From Asterias rubens (taxonomy: Eukaryota > Echinodermata > Asteroidea > Forcipulatida > Asteriidae): a stretch of 64,000 bases of DNA. The DNA is taken from contig NC_047071.1 in NCBI RefSeq assembly GCF_902459465.1, forward strand, positions 8,822,098 through 8,886,097, in the 5' to 3' direction. Of the stretch, positions 1-11,300 are shown in pieces. The position numbers and the translations under genes were made by a program. The first letter of the stretch is position 1; each line of letters opens with the position of its first letter. The notes beneath the pieces were generated by a model, which saw only the letters and a list, made by a program, of their open reading frames with translations, was not told where the DNA came from and did no database searches.

Positions 1-39
1 ACTTCGACGACCAATTGAGCTAAATGTTTCACGGGTTTG
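1..39 (+). mobile_element. Family A MITE, right-part fragment
   Basis: The first bases match the internal family A segment (cttcgacgaccaattgagc, then a 'ttcac.ggtttg' block) seen in the complete copies. The left part lies outside the window and the right part is lost. Confidence 0.5.
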
Positions 40-898
40 CCAACCCGTAGCGACCGCAGGGAGTTTGTCTTTCTCATAAAGAGGTCAAAGTAAAGGTCTG
101 GATAAGATGTTTACCAGTTCATGTTATTTCTGACAACATTTAAAGAAATTAACCAGGTATTTTGTTTTATGTATACATAAATGAATGGTCATCTAAGTGT
201 TAAACAGTGGCATTAAACACCCAAAATAGAACAGCACATGAAAGAAAAACTGCATAAAAAGTTATGTTTTTAGAAACATAAAGGAATATAATTTGTATAA
301 AAAAACAAAAACAAAAACAGACGGACATATGTCAAAAGCAAAAAGATGAGCTACTGAAAACAAGGCAAGAGAAGAGAAACGAATAGTCTCCTGAATTTCG
401 AACAAACATACAGCCAAGCAAGCTGCTGTAGTCTATTCCCATAAATCTAGTGAAAAACATCCATTATACTTTCCGAAGATGGGCAACAGCAATTGCCAAA
501 TTATCGGTCATTTCAACAATAACCAATACATTCGCAAAAGATGAGCAAAAGGATTAACTGCCAAGTAAGTTCAACCGTAACTAATTCATTCTTAAATTCA
601 GTGAAGCAAGATAAAGCAGTGGATAGCATTGTCCAAATGGTCCAAGGGTCTTTATGCAAGTACCCCGCTTTGATTCACCACGGCATGAATCACAATACTT
701 TAAATTACAGTATCATGTCGTGGGGTCGAACATGGTTTTTCAACCTTGTAGAACGTAGCAGAAAACGAAGCCGAAACAGTTCTGTGTCTGTTTGGTACTG
801 CACACAAGCTCCACTATCGGGATCTCTGTTTCTAGTCTCCAATGACAAGCTCCGACGGGGAGTTACAATTATTTTTGAAAATTATGAACTTATTTGAC

Positions 899-1774
899 AT
901 GTATATTCATCAAGCATCAATCATCACTCATCAATAATATATCGCAATTTGTTTATTCAAATTCAACTCTTCCGCGTATACATCGTGAAAGTCTTGGTCA
1001 GTGTTGTAAGTCACCACTTGGTCTCCCCCTTGGTCTTTGTCTTGGGTGTTGTACCGGTGTCCCAGAGAATTCTGTCCGCCGGATATTTGGTCCCCAGATG
1101 GGAATTAACATGGGCTGAGGAGGAGGATTCAAAAGAGGGCGCTATCAAAAGAAGTTTGTACACAGTTTGCCATAATATGGGTGGTGGTGGGGGGCGGGGG
1201 GGGGGGGGGGGGGGGACACACACCACCAAATCTCCGGGGTGCGGGGGGGGGGGGGGGGGGTGGGCAGAATACCCTGCCACACCGGTGTTGACTATAACAC
1301 TTGGCTTGGTATTATTCAATTTTTCTTCGCACCATTCCAACATGGAACAGGCTCCCGTTGGAAGCAGTGGCAGCACCAGTCATGTTTTTTTTTTTTCGGC
1401 CAGTGGCCTTTCCGGCGGAGAGAAACACTGCGTCCCACCAGTCCTCCACCCACAGCAGCTTTAAGATAACGAAGATGTTGTTACTCACACCTTGTAAGAT
1501 ACTGCACTATCACCCCCATTATACCTTTAACACGGTGTGGCCATCTTCATTTTACTCCATGCCAACTCATTGCAACCAAACTGAGGCAGGACGAAATAAT
1601 AGTCTGGTGCCATGTTTGCGCAATGAATGTTAGCATTTGTTACAGTGGAATCAGGGAACATGTCCAAGATGGTGACAGCTTGATAAAGGGCTATATCACA
1701 CCATGCACAATCAGATCGCTTGTTAGGTGTATATTCATCAAGCATCAATCACCACTCATCAACTATATCGCGAC
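899..1774 (+). repeat. Direct repeat pair of about 47 bp
   Basis: The block starting tgtatattcatcaagcatca at about 899 recurs at about 1729 with only a few differences. The 780 bases between contain G-rich low-complexity DNA and short, unconvincing ORFs. The origin of the pair is unknown; it could be the footprint of an insertion or a local duplication. Confidence 0.6.
1183..1262. repeat. Poly-G low-complexity tract
   Basis: Two runs of about 18-20 G are separated by a short CACACACCACC-type stretch. Lengths in such runs are unreliable in most assemblies. The glycine- or proline-rich ORFs crossing it are composition artefacts. Confidence 0.85.
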
Positions 1775-1870
1775 CCCCGCTCTTTTATCGAACGATAGTG
1801 GGCGCTGTTGGAAAACTTCCAGATCACCCATGAACCACAGGGTGTACCACAATAAAAACAAACTCTTATT

Positions 1871-2115
1871 GGGTGCGTCCGATTATCTTCCCTGTGTCGA
1901 CCCGGTTTGCCCCCGGTAAGTTCAAATAGCTTTAACTTCATTCCAGGGGCGCACCCGGGTCAGCCCCTGCTTGTAGAACGGGTCACTTGAGGCTGTCCCG
2001 AGGTACATGACGTCACCACGAGAGGGCGAGTGTGATCGTTCGATTCTTGCCAGGGGCACAACCGAACGGGCCCGGTACCGTGGGGTCGACCCCGGGAAGC
2101 TGTTTAAACGCACCC
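1871..2115. mobile_element. Short inverted-repeat (MITE-like) element
   Basis: The ends form an imperfect terminal inverted repeat: GGGTGCGT at the left and ACGCACCC at the right, each followed inward by a CTTCCC and GTCGACCC-type block. The interior is GC-rich and non-coding. I see no convincing target-site duplication. Confidence 0.55.
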
Positions 2116-2513
2116 AGAGTAACCAATACTAAATGCTGAATGCTGAAAAAATACTAAAGAAACACTTGAAGTCTCTCAGCCTCTTGAAAACCAATCAAAT
2201 GTGTTTTTGGACAGCTAAACTTCAGATTTTTTTTTCTTGTGCACAGGCCGCGATAACCAGTTTTGTCTTCATCGCTGTCTTCCCTTTTTTGCACCTTTGC
2301 ACTTGTGATCGTCGATATTAAAGGCGCAATATATATATATTTATATATTTTTAATTATTATAATTCAATATCATAAGCTATAAAAAGAGAAACCTTTCTA
2401 AAAAAAATCATGAAAAAAGGGGGAAAAGAGGGCGCTGTCAGAGTTAGTTCGTAGTAATTTCGCCGTATGGGGGACATACTTCCGGGGTACATAATCTCAT
2501 GTCCTTGACTTTT

Positions 2514-3090
2514 CAGATTGGCAGTACGAATCGACATCCATAGTGATCATTACTTTTTATCCCTTCATTTTATTCGAGAAGTTGACCCTGTGTGTTTGCC
2601 TTGTAAAGTCTGTCAATTGAACACAGGTGAAATCGTCTCTGTCTCTGTTTTCTGTTTCTCATTGTTTGTCGAGCTCCCATCCGTATTTTCCAGTTTAGCC
2701 GGGTGGGTACCGCTTGTGGTTCTTTCCTAGTCCTGTTTCGTTTTTCTCCACGTTTAGTTTATTACTTTCATATCCCGTATTGGGGGGGCCCCATGAGTTT
2801 TCAGTTTGAATCGACACCCACAGTCACGTGATAATGTCATTGTGCTCCTACGCTCTAGTTGAGATGAACATAGTTGGCCCTGTTTGTTGCCGTCGTAATT
2901 TTTGTCAATTGAAGAAAGTTTTGAGAATTCCAAGCACCGCCCCTATCACTAAGAGTCTGCAGTGGCCAGTATGAATTGTTGTCTTAATAACAGCTATTCC
3001 TTATTTTCAGTTGAGTTGGATCGAACTTTGAAAAAAATTGACCCTGTTTGTTGGCTTTGTAAATTTGTAAATTGAATACAGACATTTGTG
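2514..3090 (+). repeat. Three degenerate repeat units
   Basis: Each unit begins with a cag.ttgaatcgaca-like block (about 2514, 2800, 2966). Each ends with a ttgaccctgt.tgttg..ttgtaa block followed by a tcaattgaa-like block (about 2582, 2872, 3038). Unit lengths differ (roughly 290 and 165 bp). No coding signal is visible. Confidence 0.5.
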
Positions 3091-3123
3091 ATTATTGAGG
3101 CGACCCTAAATATTCGTGCATTG

Positions 3124-3513
3124 TTAAAGGCAGTGGACACTATTGGTAATTACTCAAAATATTTATTAGCATAAAACCTTTCTTGGTGACGAGTAACGGG
3201 GAGAGGTTGATGGTATAAAACACTGTGAGAAACGGACCCCTCTGAAGTGCCATAGTTTTCGAGGAAGAAGTAATTTTCCAATAATTTGATTTCGAGACCT
3301 CAGGTTTAGAACTTGAGGTCTCGAAATCAACCATCTAAACGCACACAACTTCGTGTGACAAGGGTGTTTTTTTTTTTTTTTATTATTATCTCGCAAGTTC
3401 GATGACCGATTGAGCTCAAATTTTCACAGGTTTTTTATTTTATGCACACGTTAAGATACATAAACTTTGGAGGCTAGTCTTTGACAATTACCAATAGTGT
3501 ACACTGCCTTTAA
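3124..3513 (+). mobile_element. Family A MITE, complete copy
   Basis: This is a reference copy of a non-autonomous element of about 390 bp. It is bounded by TTAA and has terminal inverted repeats TTAAAGGCAGTGGACAC and its complement. Inside is a near-perfect hairpin (GATTTCGAGACCTCA, short loop, complement) at about 3288-3330, followed by a second small hairpin around CACACAACTTCGTGTG. There is no ORF. TTAA target sites are typical of the piggyBac superfamily, so mobilisation by such a transposase is a reasonable inference; no transposase is present in the window. Confidence 0.9.
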
Positions 3514-3910
3514 GTGTGACAGATTTCATCCACTGTTTGGTCACGGTCATATCCCACATCAACCTTATGTTTGAAGAAACTGGGGGTCAGGGCACACAAT
3601 ACATGTTGATCAGTTACTCAGGACAACCACGCAAAAGGCGTCATAAACACAATACAGTTCCACCTGCACCGAATCTGTTGTTATTCCAATACAATCAATA
3701 TAGTAAGCCCCATTAAAGAATTCGTTCTACAGCAAGTCTGGTCTTGGTGCAGCTGTTTCTCGTTCGACCCATTCAACAACAGCGCCCGCATCGACCGCCC
3801 GAGTATACACTAACACCCTGACTTAGCCTACAAGCTGCCCGAAAGGAAAACGAGAAACGTCTTGCAATAAGACTATATAGCAAGTAATGACTTGACTCCC
3901 GCTCTCAGGC

Positions 3911-3968
3911 TAAAGCCCGGTTCATACTTCCTGCATTCGCATTCGCATGAAGAATGAACCGGGCTTAA
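3911..3968. mobile_element. Short foldback copy of the element at 46753-46890
   Basis: AAGCCCGGTTCATACTTCCTG at the left pairs with an AATGAACCGGGCTT-like right end. The same termini bound the longer palindromic element near 46.8 kb, so this looks like an internally deleted relative. Confidence 0.6.
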
Positions 3969-4358
3969 GTAATAGGGCCTTCTTTTCATTTTGATTATGC
4001 TGATTACATAAGACGACCAGTCAATAATAATAAGGATGGAGTTTGGATGACGATTGTGGAGGCGTTTATTTCGGCTGCTTGTAGGGCCTACTTATGTAAA
4101 TCCGTTTTTTTCATTTGCAAGAACGTCTTCATGGGAGTCGTTGAGTTTAGAAAATGGTTCCCCTATGACGCATTTTTGCTTAAAATAATCAAGGTGATGA
4201 CGACTGCACCAACAGTGCATGAGTTGTGCGCCAATGTGCGTGTGACTGAGGACAAACACGCGTGTGACCTTTGTCGTGATAAAACTTCGCTTCCTGCAGT
4301 CACCAAGACAGACAAGGTTATATTATTTAAGTTGAATCACCGCTTCAACAGGTTATTT

Positions 4359-4676
4359 CAATGAGAACACAAAGCAATCCTAAATGCGGACATGTACACG
4401 GTGTGTACATGTTTAATATAGATTGTGAAAGAACTACGTATTCTTCTTCGAACTCCTGGATTACAACGAATGTGGTGTTATTATTGTCAATATTTACCGT
4501 GTCAAGATGTTTAGTGACGCTATGTCAAGTGGACATGTAATTGATTTGCTTCGTGGTGTTAATTAATCGCTCATTTCAATGAGATCACAGAGCAATTCCA
4601 TCTGCGGACATGTACACACTATAAAGTATGGAAAGGGGTGTATTGTGTGTTTGTCATAGAATGTGAAAGAACCTTC
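4359..4676 (+). repeat. Diverged tandem duplication upstream of channel exon 1
   Basis: A block starting ATTTCAATGAGA.CACA.AGCAAT, followed by TGCGGACATGTACACA, occurs at about 4357 and again at about 4575. A further shared TGTGAAAGAAC follows. The second copy ends about 120 bp before the channel start codon, so it may lie in its promoter or 5' UTR. Confidence 0.6.
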
Positions 4677-4791
4677 AGTTTTATCCGATTTCCTGGATTA
4701 CAACAGCCGTGTAAAAGGTTAACATTTCTCAAGCAAGATGCTACAGTGGCGCTCTTAGGTGTTTATATGTTTACTTTAAGCCGAGTGTCTG

Positions 4792-5364
4792 ATGTATCGA
4801 TCAGAAGCAGCTTCGCCTGACAAGTTGCGAACCAGTGGTTTAAACAACTCCACAACTATCTCCGCGAGGACCGACCAGCCACTCGGCACTACCCCGTCAA
4901 ACATGCCGTCTCGACGGTCTATAAAGCGGGGCGAGTCCCTGATCGAAGAAGGTAGTACTCAACAGTACGAGCAGGAGAGGAAGCAAATGGCGACAAATAA
5001 TTTAGAACAGAATGAGGACATAACCCAGCGTACTTCTCTAGCGCATGGTCTCGTGGCTTCACTATTAGAAAACACCGGAGCACATGGGATCCCAAACATC
5101 AAGAGAGCACCAAATCTATTCCGTAGGTTGATGTGGACTGGATTGTTCCTTCTTGGGCTGGCCATGTTCTTGTGGCAGACTTCTTGGTTGTTGGAGAGGT
5201 ATTATTCGTACGGTGTGGATGTTAAACTTGATATTTCGAACGATAGAATGATTGCATTTCCAGCTGTCACAATCTGCAATTTGAATGGTATCAGGAGTGA
5301 ATATATCGAGGACCTAGTGGATGGTGGTTGGAGTCTTCCTCCAAGCTTAAACCGGCCTACACTG
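4792..5364 (+). CDS. Channel exon 1: N-terminus, TM1
   Basis: Encodes residues 1-191: a long polar N-terminal tail, then HG at 98-99, TM1 about 113-135 and the post-TM1 FPAVTICNLNG block. The exon closes with CTG|gtgatt in phase 0. The other nearby donor (GGA|gtgaat, about 5302) gives the wrong phase for exon 2. An alternative initiator with stronger context is the ATG of the MATNN segment at 4987, which would keep all conserved elements. Confidence 0.9.
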
Positions 5365-8300
5365 GTGATTATTAAATTGTCCTAATCTAAATGTATGTTA
5401 AATTTGCATCGGGGCAATGAATATTCATTTTGGTTTTACCCATATACACCGTTGTGTGTTGGCACTGAACTCAGTACTTTCCCGAGTTCTGTGAACAAAG
5501 AAATCACAGGCATATTACTCGGTGGGATTCGAACCCACGAACTTTACAATTCTAGAGCAGTGTTATGCAAACTAGACCACCGAGATTGCCCGGTAGCTAG
5601 AGGAAGTTCGAATCCTTTGTCGCCGATGCAAATGTAACAACAATTTTTAGAAATCGTTGCATTGCCCACTAAAACGTAGGATTCGAACTGCCTCTATCGC
5701 CACCGGGCAATCTCGGTGGTCCAGTTGTTATGACACTGCTCTTGAAGGTCGCGGGTTCGAATCCCACCCGAGTATGTGAGATTTTGTTTTCACAAAAGTC
5801 GGGCAAGTACTGAGTGCTTACACACATCGGTGAATATAGGCAGAACCAAATGGAATCTTAAATTGACGTTGATTCAAACATGGCACATCTAAACAGATTG
5901 GCCTAGGAAAACAATTTTTTTTATTTGTTTTTAAACGTACAAACTCACGACTTGATCCGTACATGTACTTTGCAATTGTATTTACTCTACGCATTACAGG
6001 CAAAGTCTGCCTCGATTGACGTCACGAACAGCGCCCTCTCGGGTCGGGGTCTACTCTTAAATTTGTAAATAACATAAGAACTGATTGTTTAAAACCCTAG
6101 TTAACTGTTTATTCACATTCCACTCATCAAAACACATATATTAGTGACAAAAGCTTTATTTTGAAAAAATAACACTTCCAGGTGACTTTAAGACAAAAAG
6201 TTTTAAATGAACACATTATTACAAAGAAACGCCCTGATCCGGGTCAGGCTAAAAAAAGCAAGAAACTGGTTTACAAAATTGGATTCTTACTCGGGCTCTG
6301 CATCGGTTTAGCCAATTGATGGGTCATTTTGCAGGAATTTCACGACGGCAATTACCCCCGTTGCCCTTCTTACTGGCCATGACGCCCTCTATAATGACGA
6401 AATTTCAGGCCTGATATTGACTCAGATTCCGGTTCACACCGGAACCCGGAACCGAGTCAATTCTAACCCCTTTTATTAATTAAGAGTCAATTATTTTCCA
6501 TCCTTGAGATTTTCCAGAGGGAATATTGCTTAAATTTTACATTATTGAAATAATTACTTTATTGTTTACTAACGTTTACCCGAATATTAATATAGGACTT
6601 GAAACTTTGCGTGGTGGAAATACGATGCATTTATAAATTATTAGTAAAGGCTTGCGTGTCTCTAATGAGTTGGGGTGGCCTTGAAACCAACGGTTCTTTC
6701 CAGAGCCACCCAACTCATTAAGAGAGTATCATTACATGGCGTTACCAAACCTTTACCATCCCGACTATTAATGTTCTTAAAGGCAGTGGACACTATTGGT
6801 AATTGTCAAAGACTAGCCTTCACAGTGTATCTCAACATATGCATAAAATAACAAACCTGTGAAAATTTGAGCTCAATCTGTCATCGAACTTGCGAGATAA
6901 TAATGAAAGAAAAAACACCCTTGTCACACGAAGTTGTGTGCGTTTAGATGGTTGATTTCGAGACCTCAAGCTCTAAATCTGAGGTCTCGAAATCAAATTA
7001 CTTCCTTCTCGAAAACTATGGCACTTCAGAGGGAGCTGTTTCTCACAATGTTTTATACCATCAACCTCTCCCCACCTCTCACCAAGAAAGGTTTTATGCT
7101 AATAATAATTTTGAGTAATTACCACTAGTGTCCACTGCCTTTAAAGGCAGTATGTTGAGATACACCAAGTAAGAAGACTGGTCTTTGACAGTTACCAATT
7201 AGTGTCCAGTGTCTCTAACAAATTTCCTGAATCCTTATTTCTATCAGGGCCTCCCCAGTGTTGACCCAGATACCGAAGAAGATGAGCAGTTTAGTAAGAT
7301 TGCAGACGCTGTCAAACTGGTTGGACTTCTCAATTACCATAAAAGACCCCCGACAGGTCACTTGCTCTCCGACATGCTGCTTAGATGTGTGTTCCAGGGA
7401 CGGGCTTGTCATGCTCGGTAATAAACCACCATTTTTTTTTTCTTAAAGGCAGTGGACACTATTGGTAATTACTCAAAATATTAACGGCATAAAACCTCAC
7501 TTGGTAACGAATAATGGTGAGAGGTTAATAGTATAAAACATTGTGAGAAACAGCTCCCTCTGAAGTGACGTAGTTTTCAAGAAAGAAGTAATTTTCCACG
7601 AATTTGATTTCGAGACCTCAAGTTTAGAAATTGAGGTCTCGAAATCAAGCATTTGAAAGCAGACAACTTCGTGTGACAAGGGTGTTTTTTTCTTTCGTAG
7701 TTATCTCGCAAATCCGACGACCAATTGAGTTTAAATTTTCACAGGTTTGTTATTTTATGCATATATTGAGATACACCAAGTGTATAATAAGTCTTAAATC
7801 CACTATTGGTATGGCGCTACAGATAGACCAACTATTTGAAGTGGGAATAACTCAGGGGAGATGAATGTATGGGTTGATATTCCTCTTAAAACAGTCTAGA
7901 TTATAGGATGGAGGGAAACATGCACCAGGCAAGGAGTTCCAAAGAGATGCAGTGGAAAACACTGTAAAGAAAAGTGTTTAGGTTCTGTAACAGATTTCGA
8001 ACGCGTCAAAGGGTTTATGTTAAACACTTAACAGTGTATAGAGCCCATGAGTTGTGTTGTAAAGCAGTGGTTTAAATATCAAACTTAAACAGCTACCTGA
8101 GCGGAAGGTTTTTAACGGAAATGGTATTTAGACTTGTTTATAATGCACTTGTTGACCATTTTAATGTAATTTTGATATCTTTACACTTCTGAGTTTTTCG
8201 TAATTATCGGTTAAAAAATCAGGCCCTAACCTAAAGGTTTTGAAAAACTAAAAACACTTCTGCCGTTGAGAGCGCGCGCCAAAGGACAACGCCGCTGACG

Positions 8301-11300
8301 TCATTTGTGGGAGTTTGCTTTGTTATACCTCCACGCTGCAACAAAGCGGCTTTACAAATTGGAGCTCCCAACTATGACGTTTTAAGAGTGATTACGTAAC
8401 GGGGCTTTTCGCAAATCTCTCAGAAAAGCACTAGATAAGGGTATTCAAAATGATTACTTTTTTACACAATCAAAATCTATTTATAATCATATGACTCGAT
8501 TTCCTTATTCATTGAAAACATTTTAAATGGAATTCAGCAAAGTTCACGACTTGACATTTTCGTTCAAGCAGGTCTTTAAACAGTGTAAAGTTGTTGGAAT
8601 GGCTCTTGGTTCTACATCTCAGAAAATCAAGAGTGTTTGATTCTTAGAATGGTGATGGTCATACCCTGTCAAACCAACCGAAACAGTCATTTGAAACCAC
8701 ACCCTCTTCAAATTTGGTTTGTGGGGTAATTTTGGATCAACAAGCTAAATTAATTTCAAATTATTTTTAGCCCCATCCGAAAAACGGTTTTCACACTATT
8801 TGCGAAATTATTTTGAGCTTGTTAAGCCAACATTGCCCCGTAAACCAATTTTGAGAAGATCTGAAGAGAGATAGGGTTCAACCTGAAGAGAGATTAAGGG
8901 TTCAACCCATTTATAGATGATTTGAAATGGAATGATCAGGTTCGTCATTTTTAATAAATAGGTTTTCTGGGCCGTTTTAAACAAACAAACCTATTCACAC
9001 CGACTCATTCCATTTTCGTTTGAAAATGCACGCTACGTTGAATAAGCATTCTACAGTCAAAGGCAGTAATTTAATTTCACCAGTTTATCGTTCACTGGTC
9101 AATGTTAAGGTAATTTAATCACCAACTAAGTAAACATTTTCACAGGTTTGTTATTGTATGCATATGTTGAGATACACCAAAGGAGAGAACTAGTCGCTGA
9201 AAATATTACCAAACGCGCATTTTTTTTGACCCATATTTTTTTCACCCCCCCCCACCCCCACCACACCTCCAGATTGTTCTTTTGTTGATCTGAAATAATA
9301 TTTTTATCCTCCCAGTGATTTCACTCACTTCCATCATTACCTGTACGGGAACTGCTATATCTTCAATGCTGAAACAGAGCCAACCCAACGACGGTTTGTT
9401 AGTAAACCTGGGCCCCTGCACGGTAAGTTTCTAAAAACTCATCGCAAAGGTTTTTATTAACTTGTATCTGGTAAAATATTTGTTCCAAGTTTGGTGGGAA
9501 TTGAACAAACCGTGTGTTAAATTGTTCACTTGCTTACATTTAGACTACATGTAAACGTAGCGATAAAACATGGTGCCCATCCCAAAAGACATCAAGTGAC
9601 ATCCAAATGGCAAATAATATGATCGTCGCTAGTGATTTATTAAGTTTGAATCATTATACCTTGAGAGGTAGGTTCATAGACTATTTTATTTATTATTATT
9701 TTATTTTATTTTATTTTTTATTTTATTTATTTTATTATTTATTTATTTTTTTTTTTTTTTTTTTGGGGGGGCAAAATATGCTGATTTAAAGGTCACATCC
9801 ATGTAACACAGGTCCCCTGTAAACCATTCAGCTGAATATAGTGTCTGCTTGATGAGTCAAGAACGTTGAGCTATCCATATTTAGCGAAGTGGCACAGGTA
9901 CCGCATGGCCAACCGCATGATTCACAAAATGCTATCAAAATATAAATCTCTAAAACTCGCCTTGAGCTGGGTTTGGGAAATTCAATTATGTTGACATATT
10001 TTTATTGACTTAGAGGCAGTGGACACTTCTTGTAATTACTCGAAATAGTTACATGTATTAACATAAAATCTTTCGTGGTAACGAGTTTAATGGGAAGCTG
10101 TTGATAGTATAAAACGTTTTGAGAAACGGTTCCCTGTGAAGTAATTATAGTTTTCGAGAAAGAAGTAAATTTCCACGAATTTGATTTCAAGACATCACTA
10201 TTACATTGTAGATCAAGCCTCGAAATCAAGCAAAAGAAAGCACAACACTTCGTGTGACATGGGTGTTTTTCATTTCATTATTATCTCGCAACTTTGACGA
10301 CCGATTGAGCTCAAATTTTCACATGCTTGTTATTTTATGCATATGTTGAGATACACCAAGTGAGAAGACAAATCTTTGACAATTACCATTAGTGTTCATG
10401 TCTTTAATAATATTCGTTTTTTATGGCGCTTTATACACCATGCCTCAAAGCGCTTCCAACATGATTATCTCTGAGAACCATCTCAGCTCCATGGGGAGTA
10501 TATAGCATGTGTGCCGCAAAATATGTAGCCCACTATAAACCAACCGCAAGAACTATCTTCCCCCTCACATGTTCCCGTTTCCCTGGGTGGAGAAGCAATA
10601 AAAGTAAAGTGTCTTGCTCATGATCATGGACCCACGTGTCACGACAGAGATTCGAACCCACACTCTGCTGAAGAGAACCACCAGAGCTTGAGTTCGATGC
10701 TCTTATTCGCTCGGCCACGAATATTTAAGATGACATGTTTTGACCAACGAGGGAAATTAAGACGAAATGATTACAAGATGCTTACTATTAATACCATCTT
10801 ACTTTCGTACAGGGCCGCGCCTACAATTAATGCAACAAACGAAACTCTAACTTACTTTTAAAGGGTTTGATACCCTTTTCATATCAAGGTTTTTGCAATG
10901 ACTTGAATTCTTAATCGTAAAATTTACCTGCAGGAGTTTCAACTAATTGTTAGTCGTCAAGTTTTTGAGCCACTGCCGTCGATTTCACCAAACTCTTCCC
11001 AACTTAGGATTAAACTTAGGACTTAAAGGCGGTGGACACTATTGGTAACTACTTAAAATAATTATTAGCATAAAACCTTACTTGGTGACGAGTAATGGGG
11101 AGAGGTTGATAGTATAAAATATTGTGCGAAACGGCTTCCTCTGAAGTGACACAGTTTTCGAGAAAGAAGTTATTTTCCACGAATTTGATTTCTAGACCTC
11201 ACATTTAGAATTTGAGGTCTCGAAATCAATCATCTAAACGCACACAACTTCGTGTGACAAGCGTGTTTTTCTTTCATTATTATCTCGCAGTTTCGACGGC

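Noticed and set aside
541..897. 118-codon ORF as a gene
   Set aside because: No domain, signal peptide, splice partner or composition bias; similar ORFs appear by chance in this DNA.
949..1464. Glycine-rich and proline-rich ORFs on both strands
   Set aside because: Produced by the poly-G/poly-C tracts, with no other support.
4047..4364. 105-codon ORF upstream of the channel as a gene
   Set aside because: No recognisable domain, and it runs into the duplicated block at 4359. Kept only as unassigned sequence.
5519..5776. Functional tRNA genes
   Set aside because: B boxes are perfect, but I could not pair an acceptor stem or a convincing anticodon arm. The head-to-head palindrome points to repeats. 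The same applies to the tRNA-like sites near 10.7, 19.8, 20.2, 31.1, 39.8 and 45.5 kb.
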